Origin: Botrytis cinerea B05.10 | Lineage: Eukaryota; Ascomycota; Leotiomycetes; Helotiales; Sclerotiniaceae | Assembly: GCF_000143535.2 (NCBI RefSeq) | Contig: NC_037319.1 | Location: forward strand, 1,488,001-1,552,000 | DNA length: 64,000 nucleotides | Direction of reading: 5' to 3' | In this document: in pieces, positions 9,604-21,230 of the stretch | Numbering within the stretch: the first letter of the stretch is position 1 | Layout: each line of letters starts with the position of its first letter | Notes under the pieces: model-generated | What the model was told of the DNA's origin: nothing | The model's input: only the letters and a program-made list of their open reading frames with translations | The model's database searches: none | Position numbers and translations under genes: made by a program

Positions 9604-12444
9604 ATGTCTACATCTGACATGTCCTTTACCACTCGGGCGACGAAGTCCATAGAAGATGCCATGTCCAACGCAGAGCAACATGGATCTTCTCAACTTCTCC
9701 CCCTCCATCTCGCCCTCGCCCTCCTCGATCCTTTACCCGATCTGTCGAAAGACCAACAGCAAACTATGAACGCATCGCATGGTCATGCTTCTCAATCACT
9801 ATTCCGACAAGTAGTTGAGCGAGCTCATGGAGATCCACAAGCTCTCGATCGTTCACTCAAGCGCGCTGTTGTTCGTCTCCCCAGTCAAGATCCTCCACCA
9901 GAGCAAGTTGCCGTTTCGCCTGCTTTCAATAAAGTTTTGAGGGCGGCGAAGGAATTGCAGAAGACACAGAAGGATTCTTTCATTGCGGTGGATCATCTGA
10001 TTATCGCAGTTACTCAAGATACGGCTGTTCAAACATGTTTGAAGGAAGCCAACATGCCGAATGCTAAGCTTCTGCAAGATGCAGTTTCGCAGATTCGGGG
10101 AACGAAAAGAGTCGATTCGAAGACGGCGGATGCAGAGGAGGATAATGAGAACTTGAAGAAATTTACTATCGATATGACGGCGATGGCTAGAGAGGGAAAG
10201 ATCGATCCGGTTATTGGCAGAGAAGAAGAAATTCGCCGAGTCGTTAGAATTTTGTCGAGACGTACGAAGAATAACCCAGTACTGATCGGTGAACCTGGTG
10301 TAGGAAAGACGACAGTTGTGGAAGGATTGGCTCAGCGAATTGTCAACGCTGATGTACCGGATAATCTTGCTGCTTGCAAACTTCTTTCTCTGGATGTCGG
10401 ATCGATTATTGCCGGAAGTAAATACAGAGGAGAATTTGAAGAGAGAATGAAGGGTGTCTTGAAGGAGATTGAAGAATCCAAGGAGATGATCGTTCTTTTC
10501 GTCGATGAAATGCATCTTCTCATGGGTGCTGGCGCCAGTGGTGAAGGTGGAATGGATGCTGCTAACATGCTTAAACCTATGTTGGCACGTGGACAGCTTC
10601 ACTGTATCGGTGCTACCACTCTTAATGAATACCGAAAGTACATCGAAAAAGATGCAGCATTCGAACGTCGTTTCCAACAAGTATTGGTTAAGGAACCATC
10701 TATTCCTGATACCATCTCTATTCTCCGTGGATTAAAGGAGAAGTACGAAGTTCATCACGGAGTTACCATTGCAGATGCTGCTCTTGTTTCTTCGGCTACT
10801 TTGGCTGCTAGATATCTTACACAAAGACGACTCCCAGATTCTGCTGTTGATCTTATTGATGAAGCAGCAGCAGCTGTTCGAGTTGCCCGAGAATCACAGC
10901 CTGAGATTATCGACTCCCTCGATCGAAGACACCGACAACTCGAGATTGAAATTCATGCTTTGTCTCGTGAAAAGGACGAAGCTTCGAAGGCTCGCTTAGC
11001 TCAGGCTAGGCAAGACGCTAGTAACGTCGAGGAAGAACTTAGACCTCTACGTGAGAAGTATGAAAGCGAGAGAAAGAGAGGCAAGGATATCCAAGAAGCT
11101 AAAGTTAAGCTTGATCAATTGAAGGTCAAGATGGATGAAGCTACTCGTTTGGGTGATACCAGCAAGGCCGCTGATCTCCAATACTACGCTATTCCAGAAC
11201 AAGTAGCATTCATCAAGACTTTGGAGAAAGAGAAAAAGGCTGCTGATGCGGCTCTTAGCTCTTCCTCTAACCTCGATTCCGGTGGATCTCTCATCACTGA
11301 CACCGTTGGCCCAGACCAAATTAACGAGATTGTTGCTCGATGGACTGGTATCCCTGTTCAAAGACTTAAGGCTACGGAGAAGGATAAGTTGTTGAACATG
11401 GAGAAAGCATTAGGCAAGGTAGTTGTCGGTCAATCGGAAGCTGTGAAAGCAGTTTCAGATGCCATTCGACTTCAAAGAGCAGGACTCTCAAACCCAAACT
11501 CGCCACCAAGTTTCCTGTTCTGCGGTCCATCTGGTACTGGTAAGACACTTCTTACCAAAGCTCTTGCCGATTTCCTCTTCGACGATGAAAAGTCTATGAT
11601 CAGACTCGATATGTCCGAATATCAAGAACGTCATGCACTTAGTCGTATGATTGGTGCACCACCTGGATACGTTGGACATGATGCCGGAGGACAACTTACC
11701 GAAGCCCTTCGTCGCAAACCCTTCTCTATCCTTCTCTTTGACGAAATCGAAAAAGCAGCAAAGGAGATTCTTACAGTTCTTCTTCAACTCATGGATGACG
11801 GCCGTATTACCGATGGCCAAGGACGTGTTATTGATGCTAGAAACTGTATAGTCGTCATGACGTCCAATTTGGGTGCCGAATTCCTTGATCGTCCTAATGC
11901 TGCTAACGGAAAAATTGATCCTACTACTCGTATGATGGTTGAACAAGCTCTCAAGGATTACTTCTTACCGGAATTCTTGAATCGTATCAATGCTACAATT
12001 ATTTTCAATCGTCTTACTAAGAGAGAAATCCGTTCGATTGTCGACGTTCGACTTGGAGAAATTCAAAAGAGACTGCAAAATAATGGTAGAAATGTTCGAA
12101 TCGATTGTTCTCCTGCGGTGAGAGATTATCTTGGCTCAGCAGGTTATAGTCCGGCATATGGTGCTAGACCTCTGGCAAGATTGATTGAGAAAGAGGTGTT
12201 GAACAGAATGGCGGTGTTATTATTGAGGGGAGCGATTAAGGACGGAGAGCTTGCAAGAGTTGTAATGCAAGATGGTAGAATTGAGGTTTTACCTAATCAT
12301 CAAGGTAGCAGCGAGGAAGTGAGTAGTGAAGATGATATGGAAATAGATGAAGTGGATGCGAATGAGGCATTTGGTAGGAGGGGAGGAAATAGAGGCTATA
12401 GATATGAAGGGGATAGTGATGGAGACATGGATTTGTATCAATAA
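9604..12444 (+). CDS. HSP104: Hsp104/ClpB-type protein disaggregase
   Basis: Intronless, 946 residues. This AAA+ hexameric ATPase pulls polypeptides from aggregates in the cytosol and nucleus, working with Hsp70/Hsp40. A Clp N-domain is followed by NBD1 with Walker A GEPGVGKT (229-236), pore-loop Tyr274 (SKYRGEFE) and Walker B D301/E302. The coiled-coil middle domain spans about 438-545. NBD2 has Walker A GPSGTGKT (641-648), pore-loop Tyr689 ([10 protein letters not shown]) and Walker B D713/E714. All catalytic residues are present. A DDMEID acidic motif (910-915), like that near the end of yeast Hsp104, is followed by about 31 more residues rich in Arg, Gly and Asp, ending DGDMDLYQ, so the tail is longer than in yeast. 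The ATG at 9604 gives [12 protein letters not shown]; nothing upstream in frame starts with ATG. Heat-shock control is indicated by the upstream elements. Confidence 0.97.
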   Translation: MSTSDMSFTTRATKSIEDAMSNAEQHGSSQLLPLHLALALLDPLPDLSKDQQQTMNASHGHASQSLFRQVVERAHGDPQALDRSLKRAVVRLPSQDPPPEQVAVSPAFNKVLRAAKELQKTQKDSFIAVDHLIIAVTQDTAVQTCLKEANMPNAKLLQDAVSQIRGTKRVDSKTADAEEDNENLKKFTIDMTAMAREGKIDPVIGREEEIRRVVRILSRRTKNNPVLIGEPGVGKTTVVEGLAQRIVNADVPDNLAACKLLSLDVGSIIAGSKYRGEFEERMKGVLKEIEESKEMIVLFVDEMHLLMGAGASGEGGMDAANMLKPMLARGQLHCIGATTLNEYRKYIEKDAAFERRFQQVLVKEPSIPDTISILRGLKEKYEVHHGVTIADAALVSSATLAARYLTQRRLPDSAVDLIDEAAAAVRVARESQPEIIDSLDRRHRQLEIEIHALSREKDEASKARLAQARQDASNVEEELRPLREKYESERKRGKDIQEAKVKLDQLKVKMDEATRLGDTSKAADLQYYAIPEQVAFIKTLEKEKKAADAALSSSSNLDSGGSLITDTVGPDQINEIVARWTGIPVQRLKATEKDKLLNMEKALGKVVVGQSEAVKAVSDAIRLQRAGLSNPNSPPSFLFCGPSGTGKTLLTKALADFLFDDEKSMIRLDMSEYQERHALSRMIGAPPGYVGHDAGGQLTEALRRKPFSILLFDEIEKAAKEILTVLLQLMDDGRITDGQGRVIDARNCIVVMTSNLGAEFLDRPNAANGKIDPTTRMMVEQALKDYFLPEFLNRINATIIFNRLTKREIRSIVDVRLGEIQKRLQNNGRNVRIDCSPAVRDYLGSAGYSPAYGARPLARLIEKEVLNRMAVLLLRGAIKDGELARVVMQDGRIEVLPNHQGSSEEVSSEDDMEIDEVDANEAFGRRGGNRGYRYEGDSDGDMDLYQ

Positions 12445-14584
12445 AGGACTTGATATAAGGGGATAAATGGATAATTATGATGATGGTTAATGATTAAGGA
12501 ATGACATTGGCGTTGGGTGTTTGGGAATTAGGTCTAGAATCAGCTTATGATAATCAAAAGAAATCAAATATACCCTGAAAGCTTCAAGTAGTTGAGTTTT
12601 CTGCTGTGATTATGTGAAATATTGGAATTAATGATCGATTTTGGAGTTGGTGGAGGAGAATTTGATGAGAATAGGAGGTCAATCGCGGATGGTGGGAGAC
12701 TTGAAAATGACAGTTTGTTGTATAAAGGTAGAAGGGGGATATTGAAGTGGTGAGTTGGTTCGTGGTGATAAGTTGGTGTCAATTTTAATTTTTTTCTCTA
12801 TTTTTTGAAGAGTGGAGGAAGGAAAGGTTGCTGCATGTCTAAGGTATAGTGAAGGGGACAATATCTGGCACATAATTTCTATTTCTATTCATTTCGTTAC
12901 TTCTCTATCTTCCTTTCCTCTACTCCAATGGCAGCGCGTTCATTAATTGTATATATATGGATATCGTCTGAAATAGAGATAGAATAGCTACAAGTGAATG
13001 TATTCGCCTATTTGCTTCCTCGTTTAGTGTTTACTGTAGATTGGGTTGGTATTTGTGGTGGATGGTAAATGGGTGGGTGGTGTTTCCTGGGGTGCATTGG
13101 GGATTGTGCGTGCTGTGCTCTGGTCTGGCTTGCTTTAGTTTCTACTCTTGGGGTGATCTTGTGTATATTTTGTGGCTTGAAGGTTTCTGGGTTTCTGGGT
13201 TCGAGAGATGTGAATGAAGTAAGACTGTTGGGTTCTTGTATTGATGTGGAAGTTTTGGTCGGAGGTTTGAAATACTGAGGCTTTGCTGTTTGGGTGTGTT
13301 GGATATCTTCAATAGTATGTGTAGCGATATACCAGTTGTTTGGTCTATAGCGATGAGTAAAGAGTTTGCTTTTCCTGCTCCATGATTTGAAAAATGTAAA
13401 ATAGATTTGGCGGTTTTAAGCTATTAAGTGGCAGAAGTCAATTATGTGATTCAATATAAGTTCCTTCCAACGCGTGTTTTCAGCATAGAGAGATTGTGAG
13501 TTCCTGCTGTACACTTTTCGACTTTGCCAGATCTAATTCGATGAGTATGCCAATTGTTGAAATGCAGCGAAGGGAGCATTTGCAAGTGACGTGGATCAAG
13601 AGTATATATCATCTTCTATGCTCCTATTCGACTAACATCCAGTCAGGTGTTTAGTAGATATAGCTTAGATTGATGTCTGATTCTTCAGAGCTACTCAAGT
13701 ACCTGACAAGAGACTTCAAGGGTTTGGTCAGAAGTGATAAGCCATGATGATGCAGATTTCATTTAATAATAGGATGATACCGGGACCAATTTTGATATTT
13801 TTGAACTGGGAGGCATAAATAGACGACCCGATTATTCTGAGGATTAGATGGCTCGATGCTTTAATCTACGATATAACAAGTGAGAATTACATTCGCTCTA
13901 CCTCATGGTGAGACTCTTTTTGAGATATGTTTAACATTTTAACCTTAGGAGAGGGTGGCTGATAGCGACCTCTCCTTATGCTAGCTAGATTGATTGGAAG
14001 AATGAGAAAGAGAGTTACGTTCTTCATATTTTGATGGAAGACTTGGGCATTCTCAATACATTAGCCGAGTAACCTATTACTCGCACTGGGATGCTCAACC
14101 TAGATTTTTTTAACCATTAATAAGAGGGCTAAAACATCCATACGTTTAGGATTTGGAAACATGCTTTATAAAATTTGCTATTAAATAATTGGAAGACATG
14201 AGCAAATTTTGTAATGTGAAAAGAGATGGAGTTTCCTAACTGACTAGGTAAGCTTATCTTTATTCCATTCATCATACTACAAAGACCAATTCGATTTTCT
14301 AGATCTATTATGGTCAGAGAACAGTCTGAGAATGACTGGATCTGAAGTAACAAGCCACTGTATGTAACTACATTGAATAAGATGCTCCTTTTACCTGCAC
14401 TGCCATGACATTGGCCATGGTTGCAATTAGCGAGCACACGGAGGTGCATCAGACAATGTCCATATCACGTGATGATCAATGTCTGTGCTCAAGCTGTATA
14501 GTTCTAATTTGTTCATCTCAGCCCTGTTCACCCCACCACGGAACTTCGAAGTTGATCCACCGATTGGACTGTACCCGAATAATC
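12445..14584. other. Intergenic region, no gene seen
   Basis: 2.1 kb between HSP104 and the next gene. The short open frames (for example 69 codons at 13069) are T/G-rich and have no family signature or intron chain. An ATCACGTGAT palindrome near its right end is listed separately. Confidence 0.6.
14464..14473. promoter_or_regulatory. CACGTG palindrome upstream of the CSN1 locus
   Basis: ATCACGTGAT is a perfect 10-bp palindrome with an E-box core, about 112 bp before the first ATG of the small upstream gene. TCACGTGA is a common fungal promoter element bound by bHLH factors of the Cbf1 type. Function is inferred from position only. Confidence 0.4.
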
Positions 14585-14863
14585 ATGAATACTAGTGTCA
14601 CTGCTTCCACCCCTCTTGGTATGTAACCTCATAGCCTAATATCTTGATAGAGAGCTCTTTCTAACCTCGAAACCCCATCAATAGCTACCCTACTCGAAGC
14701 TTCCCGTGAAAAAAGCAGAATCCTGAAGGAACGCGACGAGACACACTTTCACTTGACCGGAGAGCGAAATAAGGACTATTGGACGCAACAAATTGAGGAA
14801 ATCCTTATTCGACTTACACTATTGCAACAGGCAGCGCGCGCAATTACAGCACAGAGACCTTAG
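14585..14863 (+). CDS. Small spliced ORF directly upstream of CSN1, unknown function
   Basis: Exons are 14585-14618 and 14685-14863, with a 66-nt intron (GTATGT, CTAAC branch, ATAG), giving 70 residues. I do not recognise the family. The product is predicted helical and charged, with a segment ERNKDYWTQQIEEILIRL followed by LLQQAARAI, suggestive of a short coiled coil. The stop codon is 6 nt before the CSN1 ATG and in the same frame. It is therefore either a separate small gene with an extremely short spacer, the first cistron of a dicistronic mRNA, or a long spliced upstream ORF regulating CSN1. The good splice signals and preserved frame across the intron argue for real coding. Confidence 0.6.
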
Positions 14864-14869
14864 ATTAAG

Positions 14870-16514
14870 ATGGCTTCGATGTACCCGCCAATGTCACCTA
14901 CCACGAGTAGAAAGAAAGCTCTTGTTGTTACTGGTAAATTGCCCATTGGATCCTCTCAAGTAAATAGCTATTGACCAGCTCTTCTCTTTGTAGATCCGCC
15001 AAAGTTCGATCTAGAAAGCTACATTGCGAATTATAAAGGTGAGATATCAAGTTTTCTGTTATATATAATCCCTCATGGAGTTTTGTCGCTAACATTTCTT
15101 CTTGTTTAGGCAGGACTAGACTCGAGCGACTCTATCTTATCGGCATCACCTCCACGTTCCTCGGCGTCGAAGCTTTAAAAATGCTAATTAAAGAAGCAAA
15201 GCAAGGAAAGGATGTTACGATTTACATGGATGGATGGGCTGCTATGAGCAGAATTGCGCCGAATGAACCAGAGGCTGTTAGAGATGATCAGTGGATTGAT
15301 GCTACAAATAAGTCCAATGCTGCGGAGGCTGCAAGCTTGGAAGCACAGTTGAAAGGCTACAAGAATAACTTAATCAAAGAAAGCATTCGGGTAAGTCATC
15401 TTACTTATGTTCCACAGCAGATGAAATTCGAAGATTGACTGGCTAATGAACTGCCGGATAGATGGGAAATGAAGATTTAGGCAAACATTATGAAGCTACA
15501 GGTCAACTTGCACTTGCCTTCGAAGCTTATTCTCGCATGCGACAAGATATTAGTATGCCAAGACATGTAATCGACGTTTCCAAACATATTATCGAAGTTT
15601 CTATTGAAAGAAAAGAATACATCGCAGTTCTTTCCAACGTTCAAAAAATGAGAGGAACAGTTCTTGGCCCAGATGATGAGAAGGTTATTAAACCATTTTG
15701 CCATGCAGCTGAAGGTATCGCACAAATGCATGCTGGGCAATATGCTGCCGCTGCACAAACTTTTCTACAGACACCTCCAGGAATGGGTTTGACTTACAAT
15801 ACAATCGTCAGTCCTAACGATATTGCTGTCTATGGAGGTCTCTGCGCTCTAGCCACTATCGATCGTAACAAATTACAGAAGACAGTTCTCGAGAACTCGG
15901 ATTTCCGCACCTACCTTGAGATGGAGCCACATATTCGTCGTGCCATTCAAGCGTTTGTTGGTAGCAAATATTCGGCATGTTTAGAGATTCTAGAATCTTA
16001 CAAGTCTGATTATCTACTTGACATTCATTTGCAAAAGCATGTCGATGAGCTTTACACACGTGTTAGGAGCAAGAGTATCGTTCAGTACTTCATTCCATTC
16101 AGTTGTGTTACGTTTGAGACATTGCACAAGAACTTCGCTCCACCTGGAAAGAATATTGAAAAGGAGTTGGCAGAGATGATAAAATGTGGAGAGCTAGATG
16201 CTAGAATCGACCTCGTTGCCAAGGTACATTTATTTCCAATTATCTTGAAACTTTTCCAACTTCTACACTTCCCCTTTGCTCAATTTATCATGCTAACATA
16301 TTCCGACCAGACGCTCATATCAACGCCCAAAGCCAATCGTCAAGAAATCCAACAAGAAGCTCTCAAGACTGCAAAGCAAGTCGAACGTGAAGCCAGACAA
16401 CATTTGCTACGTATGAATATCATCGCTTCGGACATGGAAGTCAAATCACATAGAGAGGGTGGTAGAAGAGGCATGGGTGGTGGAATGGCAGGCGAATTAT
16501 TTGGTGGTAATTAA
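14870..16514 (+). CDS. CSN1: COP9 signalosome subunit 1 (CSN1/CsnA)
   Basis: Exons are 14870-14933, 14994-15038, 15110-15390, 15462-16223 and 16311-16514, giving 451 residues. CSN1 is a scaffold subunit of the COP9 signalosome, the nuclear/cytosolic complex that removes NEDD8 from cullins; in fungi the complex controls development and light responses. The sequence begins MASMYPPMSPTTSRKK, followed by FDLESYIANYKGRTRLERLYLIG and a TPR-like helical array (YEATGQLALAFEAYSRMRQ). A PCI domain lies at about residues 290-400, including the winged-helix part FAPPGKNIEKELAEMIKCG. The C-terminal tail is basic and Gly-rich (GGRRGMGGGMAGELFGGN). Intron 4 (16224-16310) is 87 nt, a multiple of three with no in-frame stop. 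The small ORF at 14585 ends 6 nt upstream. Confidence 0.93.
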
Positions 16515-19500
16515 AAGAAGTGTCGATGAGGGGGTGATGACATGATGATATAATACGATACGATGAAAATGGCGTTTATGATTGATAGGGCCAAGGCTTA
16601 TTCTCATTTGGGGCGGCGTCTATGGTTCAGGGTAGGTATTTACGGGGAAGGATTATTCATTTGCGTTGCATGGTATGGCATGGTAGTTACGAGCCATTCT
16701 CTTTTCTCAAGATCTCTTGATTGAAAGATGAGAAATTAGATACATGGTTGTTATTTCTTAGGCATAGAGGAATACTATGACTTATGAATATTGATATGTG
16801 CCATTTCCTTCAGCTGATATTGTGAAACCATATATGAGGAAGTGAGGAGTGGAATTTGAAGGGACTCAAGGAGGAGCTGGTACGATGGAGGCGGGTTTTA
16901 TTAGCATGGAGTATTAGGTTAACGAGGCATGCATGAGGTCAGATTATGGAGTAAGAAATGAAGAGATAGTTAGAGATACTTAGATGGTGATGTGGTGGTG
17001 ATCATGGTAGTAATTTTTGGATTGTAATGGGATAGATATAATAGCATTATTGAGAGAGGAAACAAGACGCCAGACATTCCTGGGAGGACTTGAAAGTTTT
17101 GAAGTGAATATTAGGGAAGGAGGAGAAGTAGGTAGGTAGGTATAGAGAAGATATAGATAATCTATCTACGACACGTCCTGAAATGTGGGATAGAGGTTAC
17201 TGGATAGTATGACGTGCATTATTTGGATGTGAATCTGGCATTGTAGAATCGGAGTGCTCGATGTAGAAGTACAGAGAGGTGGCGCTTGCGTGGGTCAGAG
17301 GAATGGATATATTATCAATGCATGAATTGGATTGGGAGTCCACTCGCTTGATATTGGGGAGTGGATGGATATTGGTGGTTTTCATGAATGAAGATCGCAT
17401 GTGGGATTTTAGAAATCCAGAGTGAAATATGAAAGTCTGGGTCGGCCAGATTGCAGAGAAGGTGGGAGGATATAGGCGAGGAAAGAGAAGGAGAAGGATA
17501 AGTAGAAGAAGAAGAAGAAGTAGAACTTCAAAACTATCTATGGGCGACTGGAGTCTGAGAAGCAAGTAGAAGAGAAGAGAAGAATACTGTATATAAGTAA
17601 TGTATATGAGAATATGCGGGTGAATCTTTCAGGGGTACATACGCTACACTACACTACAATACGGGAACATCTTCCCATAATGAACTTACTTACATATACG
17701 TCATATTTTAGCAGTTTGAGACATGGGACAGAAAGGCATCACGAACGACTTCCGGGAATAATCTGATACTCAACACTGTCTTATCATTGAATCTGATGGC
17801 CGTCAGGTTTCTGTCATCGATTTCTAATTTTGTAAGTGATCAGCATTGGGTACTCGAAGTAGCTTAATACATCTTGGACACAGGGAAAATTTGTGACGGG
17901 AATGCTCATAGTAAGAATAGGTCCGGGGAAGTTTTCTTTTGGCAGAACTCTGGTTCAGTGGTAGAAGTTGCTTATTATGTTGAAACTGTGGTAGTGTAAG
18001 TGTATTAGCGGGAGACGAAGAGAAAGATATACTGGGTTCTCTGGGAAAATATAGTGCTGTGAACATGAAGACTATACTGAAGTTGTGGCTAGCAGGCTGA
18101 AGAGTTTTCTGCTGGTGTTCTGAAAACAATGTGTGCAATTTTACATTGATAAAGATACTTCACACGCTTGAAGGAACACCACATGAGAGCACGTTGAAGG
18201 CCCATGAAATCACATAACAGAGTGCTAAGTTGTTATGCTATTGAATGTTTAGGGTTTGGGTCAATACGCACTCGATAGTACTTGTAGTATTTGTAACAGA
18301 AGAACATTACTTGCCAACTTCTGTCAGAAGCGCGAGTCCGAAATTTTGATTGGGGGTGGATGTGTTGTATATGTCGGCGTCATGCATTTTGTGATTGACA
18401 GGTGATCTAAGAGACGCAGGGAAACCTCTTATACGTGGTATTTACATTAGTATTTTGAAACGGGTGGGGGTACTTCCATAGCCCAGACACAACAATTTCT
18501 ACAGATAGATATTGGGGATATGTGTTTACGTTATACTTATAGTATAAAACGCGAAACCCTCCTGGGTTCGCTACTAATTCATCGAAGCGGAACATAAGTC
18601 ATTCTAGCTTTCAAACAGAGAGAACGTCTGCATATCGTTGCGGTTATTTGTTTTGGTTTATGATTCTAGTGCTCAGTTGCTGAACCAAGAACACAACAGT
18701 TAGACCTAACATCTGTCACAACGAGGATATAATTTCTGCTCAAATTTATGGTAAGATCTCCATCTTAATGTTTTGCCATGAAATGAGAAAATGATGGTAT
18801 GCCGCTTAAACTCAAGAACTTTGCTTTAGAGCCTGCGAGAAAATCATCATCGCGCTGAGGCTTTTGCGAGGCTTTTCGTGTGCCGCAAAGAGTCATGTTT
18901 TGTATACCAGATCACTTTACTAGATTATGTAGCAACACATGATGCATAGTCTCATATAACTTGAAGCCCTGTGACACTACAAGGCGACAGTCTAGGGGAC
19001 GGGGGAAGTACTCGGCCCCTCCCCCAGGTGGATAAAGGGGGGTTCGAAAGAGAGACAGGAAAGGAGAAGGGAAAAGAAAACGAGTGATGTAAATTCTCCA
19101 ATTGGGTAACTTGTAAGGCAGGTTTCAAAACAACATGTGCAGCGGCACACCCCAGAATAAATTACAATTTCCCTACTGTAGAATAATAAGGATCTGTGAG
19201 TATTATCAGATGGATCATCAAAGTCAATTGAAGTTCAGACATCTCTCAATCCACTCTCACCCGAAAATAGGAAATTATGGTATAATCTTATTACAAATAG
19301 GGTTAGTGTAATATAAAGCTGTTGAGTTTATACGGTAATAATCACTGTTTGGGAAGTCTGAAAAGCAAAAGAAGCTAAGATGTGCATGCAGCATGAAAAT
19401 CCCCAGATTGAAGATGCAAAACTAAACCAAGATCACCACACTTATGGCGATTGAGTGAACATCAGACATTGTAACGCGCAAGCTTTATATTCCTTCAAAG

Positions 19501-19823
19501 AACAAAGGACATTGATATGATTTCACCTACAAAGCTCGACGTTGAATCATTGTGCAACACAAGTAAAGGGAAATGAGAGGAGGCACTACACCGCCAGCAA
19601 CAAGAAACATCGGCAACTGCATTGCGATTCGTCAAAACAGACATTCCCGTTTTCGAGATTGCATGATCCAAGTGCTGATAAAGTCGTGAGGGGTCATCGA
19701 TTCATAAGCCGAGAAGCATGACAACAGGTTAGATCGGGACGCGGCAAGGATGAATCAAGGGGCCGATCCGATAGTCTCCCGACAAGAACTTTCTGGAAAT
19801 GTGCGGGTTGGTGGCCTGCTGTT

Positions 19824-19872
19824 ATTAGATATTAGATATTGGATGTTGGATATTGGATATTAGATACTAGAT
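19824..19872. repeat. Period-7 tandem array (ATTAGAT/ATTGGAT)
   Basis: Seven consecutive 7-bp units: ATTAGAT twice, ATTGGAT, GTTGGAT, ATTGGAT, ATTAGAT, ACTAGAT. The period is exact while the units vary at two positions. Confidence 0.9.
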
Positions 19873-21177
19873 ATAGCGGGGTAATCATGAGCTGATAAAT
19901 GCATGTGATCTGCCAAAGTGCCGGCTTGTCGGGCTGAAGCGAAGACAAGAAAAGAAAACATATGAAATTTGAGGGGATTCCCATGTATGGAGTGTCTCGA
20001 ATCCAAGGGGGCTTGAGAGATGATGTGTAATTCGTTGCAGAAGTGAGGGTGATATTGGCACTGCAGTTTCCAGGCATAGGCGCAGACAATGCTGAGTCCA
20101 GGAAGACAATCTTTTGCGGCTGGGCCACTGATGAGATACTGTTGGTGGGGCGGGGTATATCAAGTGTGCGTCAATGTAAAGGTGTGTGTAGAAATGGGCT
20201 TGAGAGCAAACCGGCGGACGGTGAACGGTGAGAATGAGCAGGACGAACCAATAATATGCACAAGGAGGAAGCATCAGTAGGCACGTAAACACTCTTCTCA
20301 CAGGGACACAAGTAGAATGTAGCTTGCTGTTGGCGATTAGCTGTGTATAAGGTTTGATTCGCCGAAACCCAAAATAGGAGTAGTGGAAGGGGCCGAAACT
20401 AGCATGGTCGAGTGGAAAGGAAGACTAATTCTCAACCTTTTAAGGTACGGGCGGGACCGGTGTTGTAATATCGGCGATGATATAAGCTAGACCGCTGCAA
20501 AAGATCTTGCGAAGTTGAGATCTTGGCCGATAGTGCAACACCAAACATCAGTGCGGTCGTTGTTCTTGTCTTGATATCGTATATCGTAACTGCAAATCTC
20601 CAAGTCTAATCTAATCCTCCACGTAAAGGTTGTCGTATTCACATGTGGATTGGGAGCAGAGATACTTCATGCGGGTACCTCAAGCTTGGAAGAGTGGAGA
20701 GAACAGTCTGCAGACGTGCAATGGATGCAACGGATGCACAGCTCGTATATTCTGTCTGTTCGTACTGAGCAGTGAGGCATTGAGTATATATCCGGGCGAG
20801 GCGTTGGGTTTGTTGGAAGAGATTGGGAGCAGATTGAGAGCAGATCTGCTTCAGGGGTTGTAAAATTAGGAACATAAAAGCAGCCTTGAAGAAAAGCATG
20901 AAGCACTGGAGTCTGAGAAAAAACAACGGCATAAGCGCTCGAAATGTATTGCTGCTTGACAACGACCATCGATATCATTGGAGGATGCAGGCGTGGAGGG
21001 AGGTGAGAGGGGGTTGAACAAGCTCATTGTGCTCAAGGGAAAACATTGGCAATCTCGAGAGAAGTGACACGGGAATCTGACGGAAAGAGAGATGTGATGT
21101 GCAACCTTACATGACTGCCTGGTGCATGGTGAGACGGTGCATTCACGAAAGAAGAGTCGACGTTGGTTCATATGGCA

Positions 21178-21230
21178 AGAGAGTCAGAGAGTCAGAGAGT
21201 CAGAGAGCCGGAGAGTCAGAGAGTAAGAGT
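21178..21230. repeat. 8-bp tandem array (AGAGAGTC)
   Basis: About six units of AGAGAGTC, with variants AGAGAGCC, GGAGAGTC and AGAGAGTA. Confidence 0.85.

Noticed and set aside
9853..10680. A 275-codon minus-strand frame inside HSP104
   Set aside because: It is a shadow of the strongly biased HSP104 coding strand with no independent signature.
18961..19045. A G/C-rich stretch with TTCGAA resembling a tRNA T arm or hairpin
   Set aside because: The arms do not pair cleanly, and there is no acceptor or anticodon stem around it.
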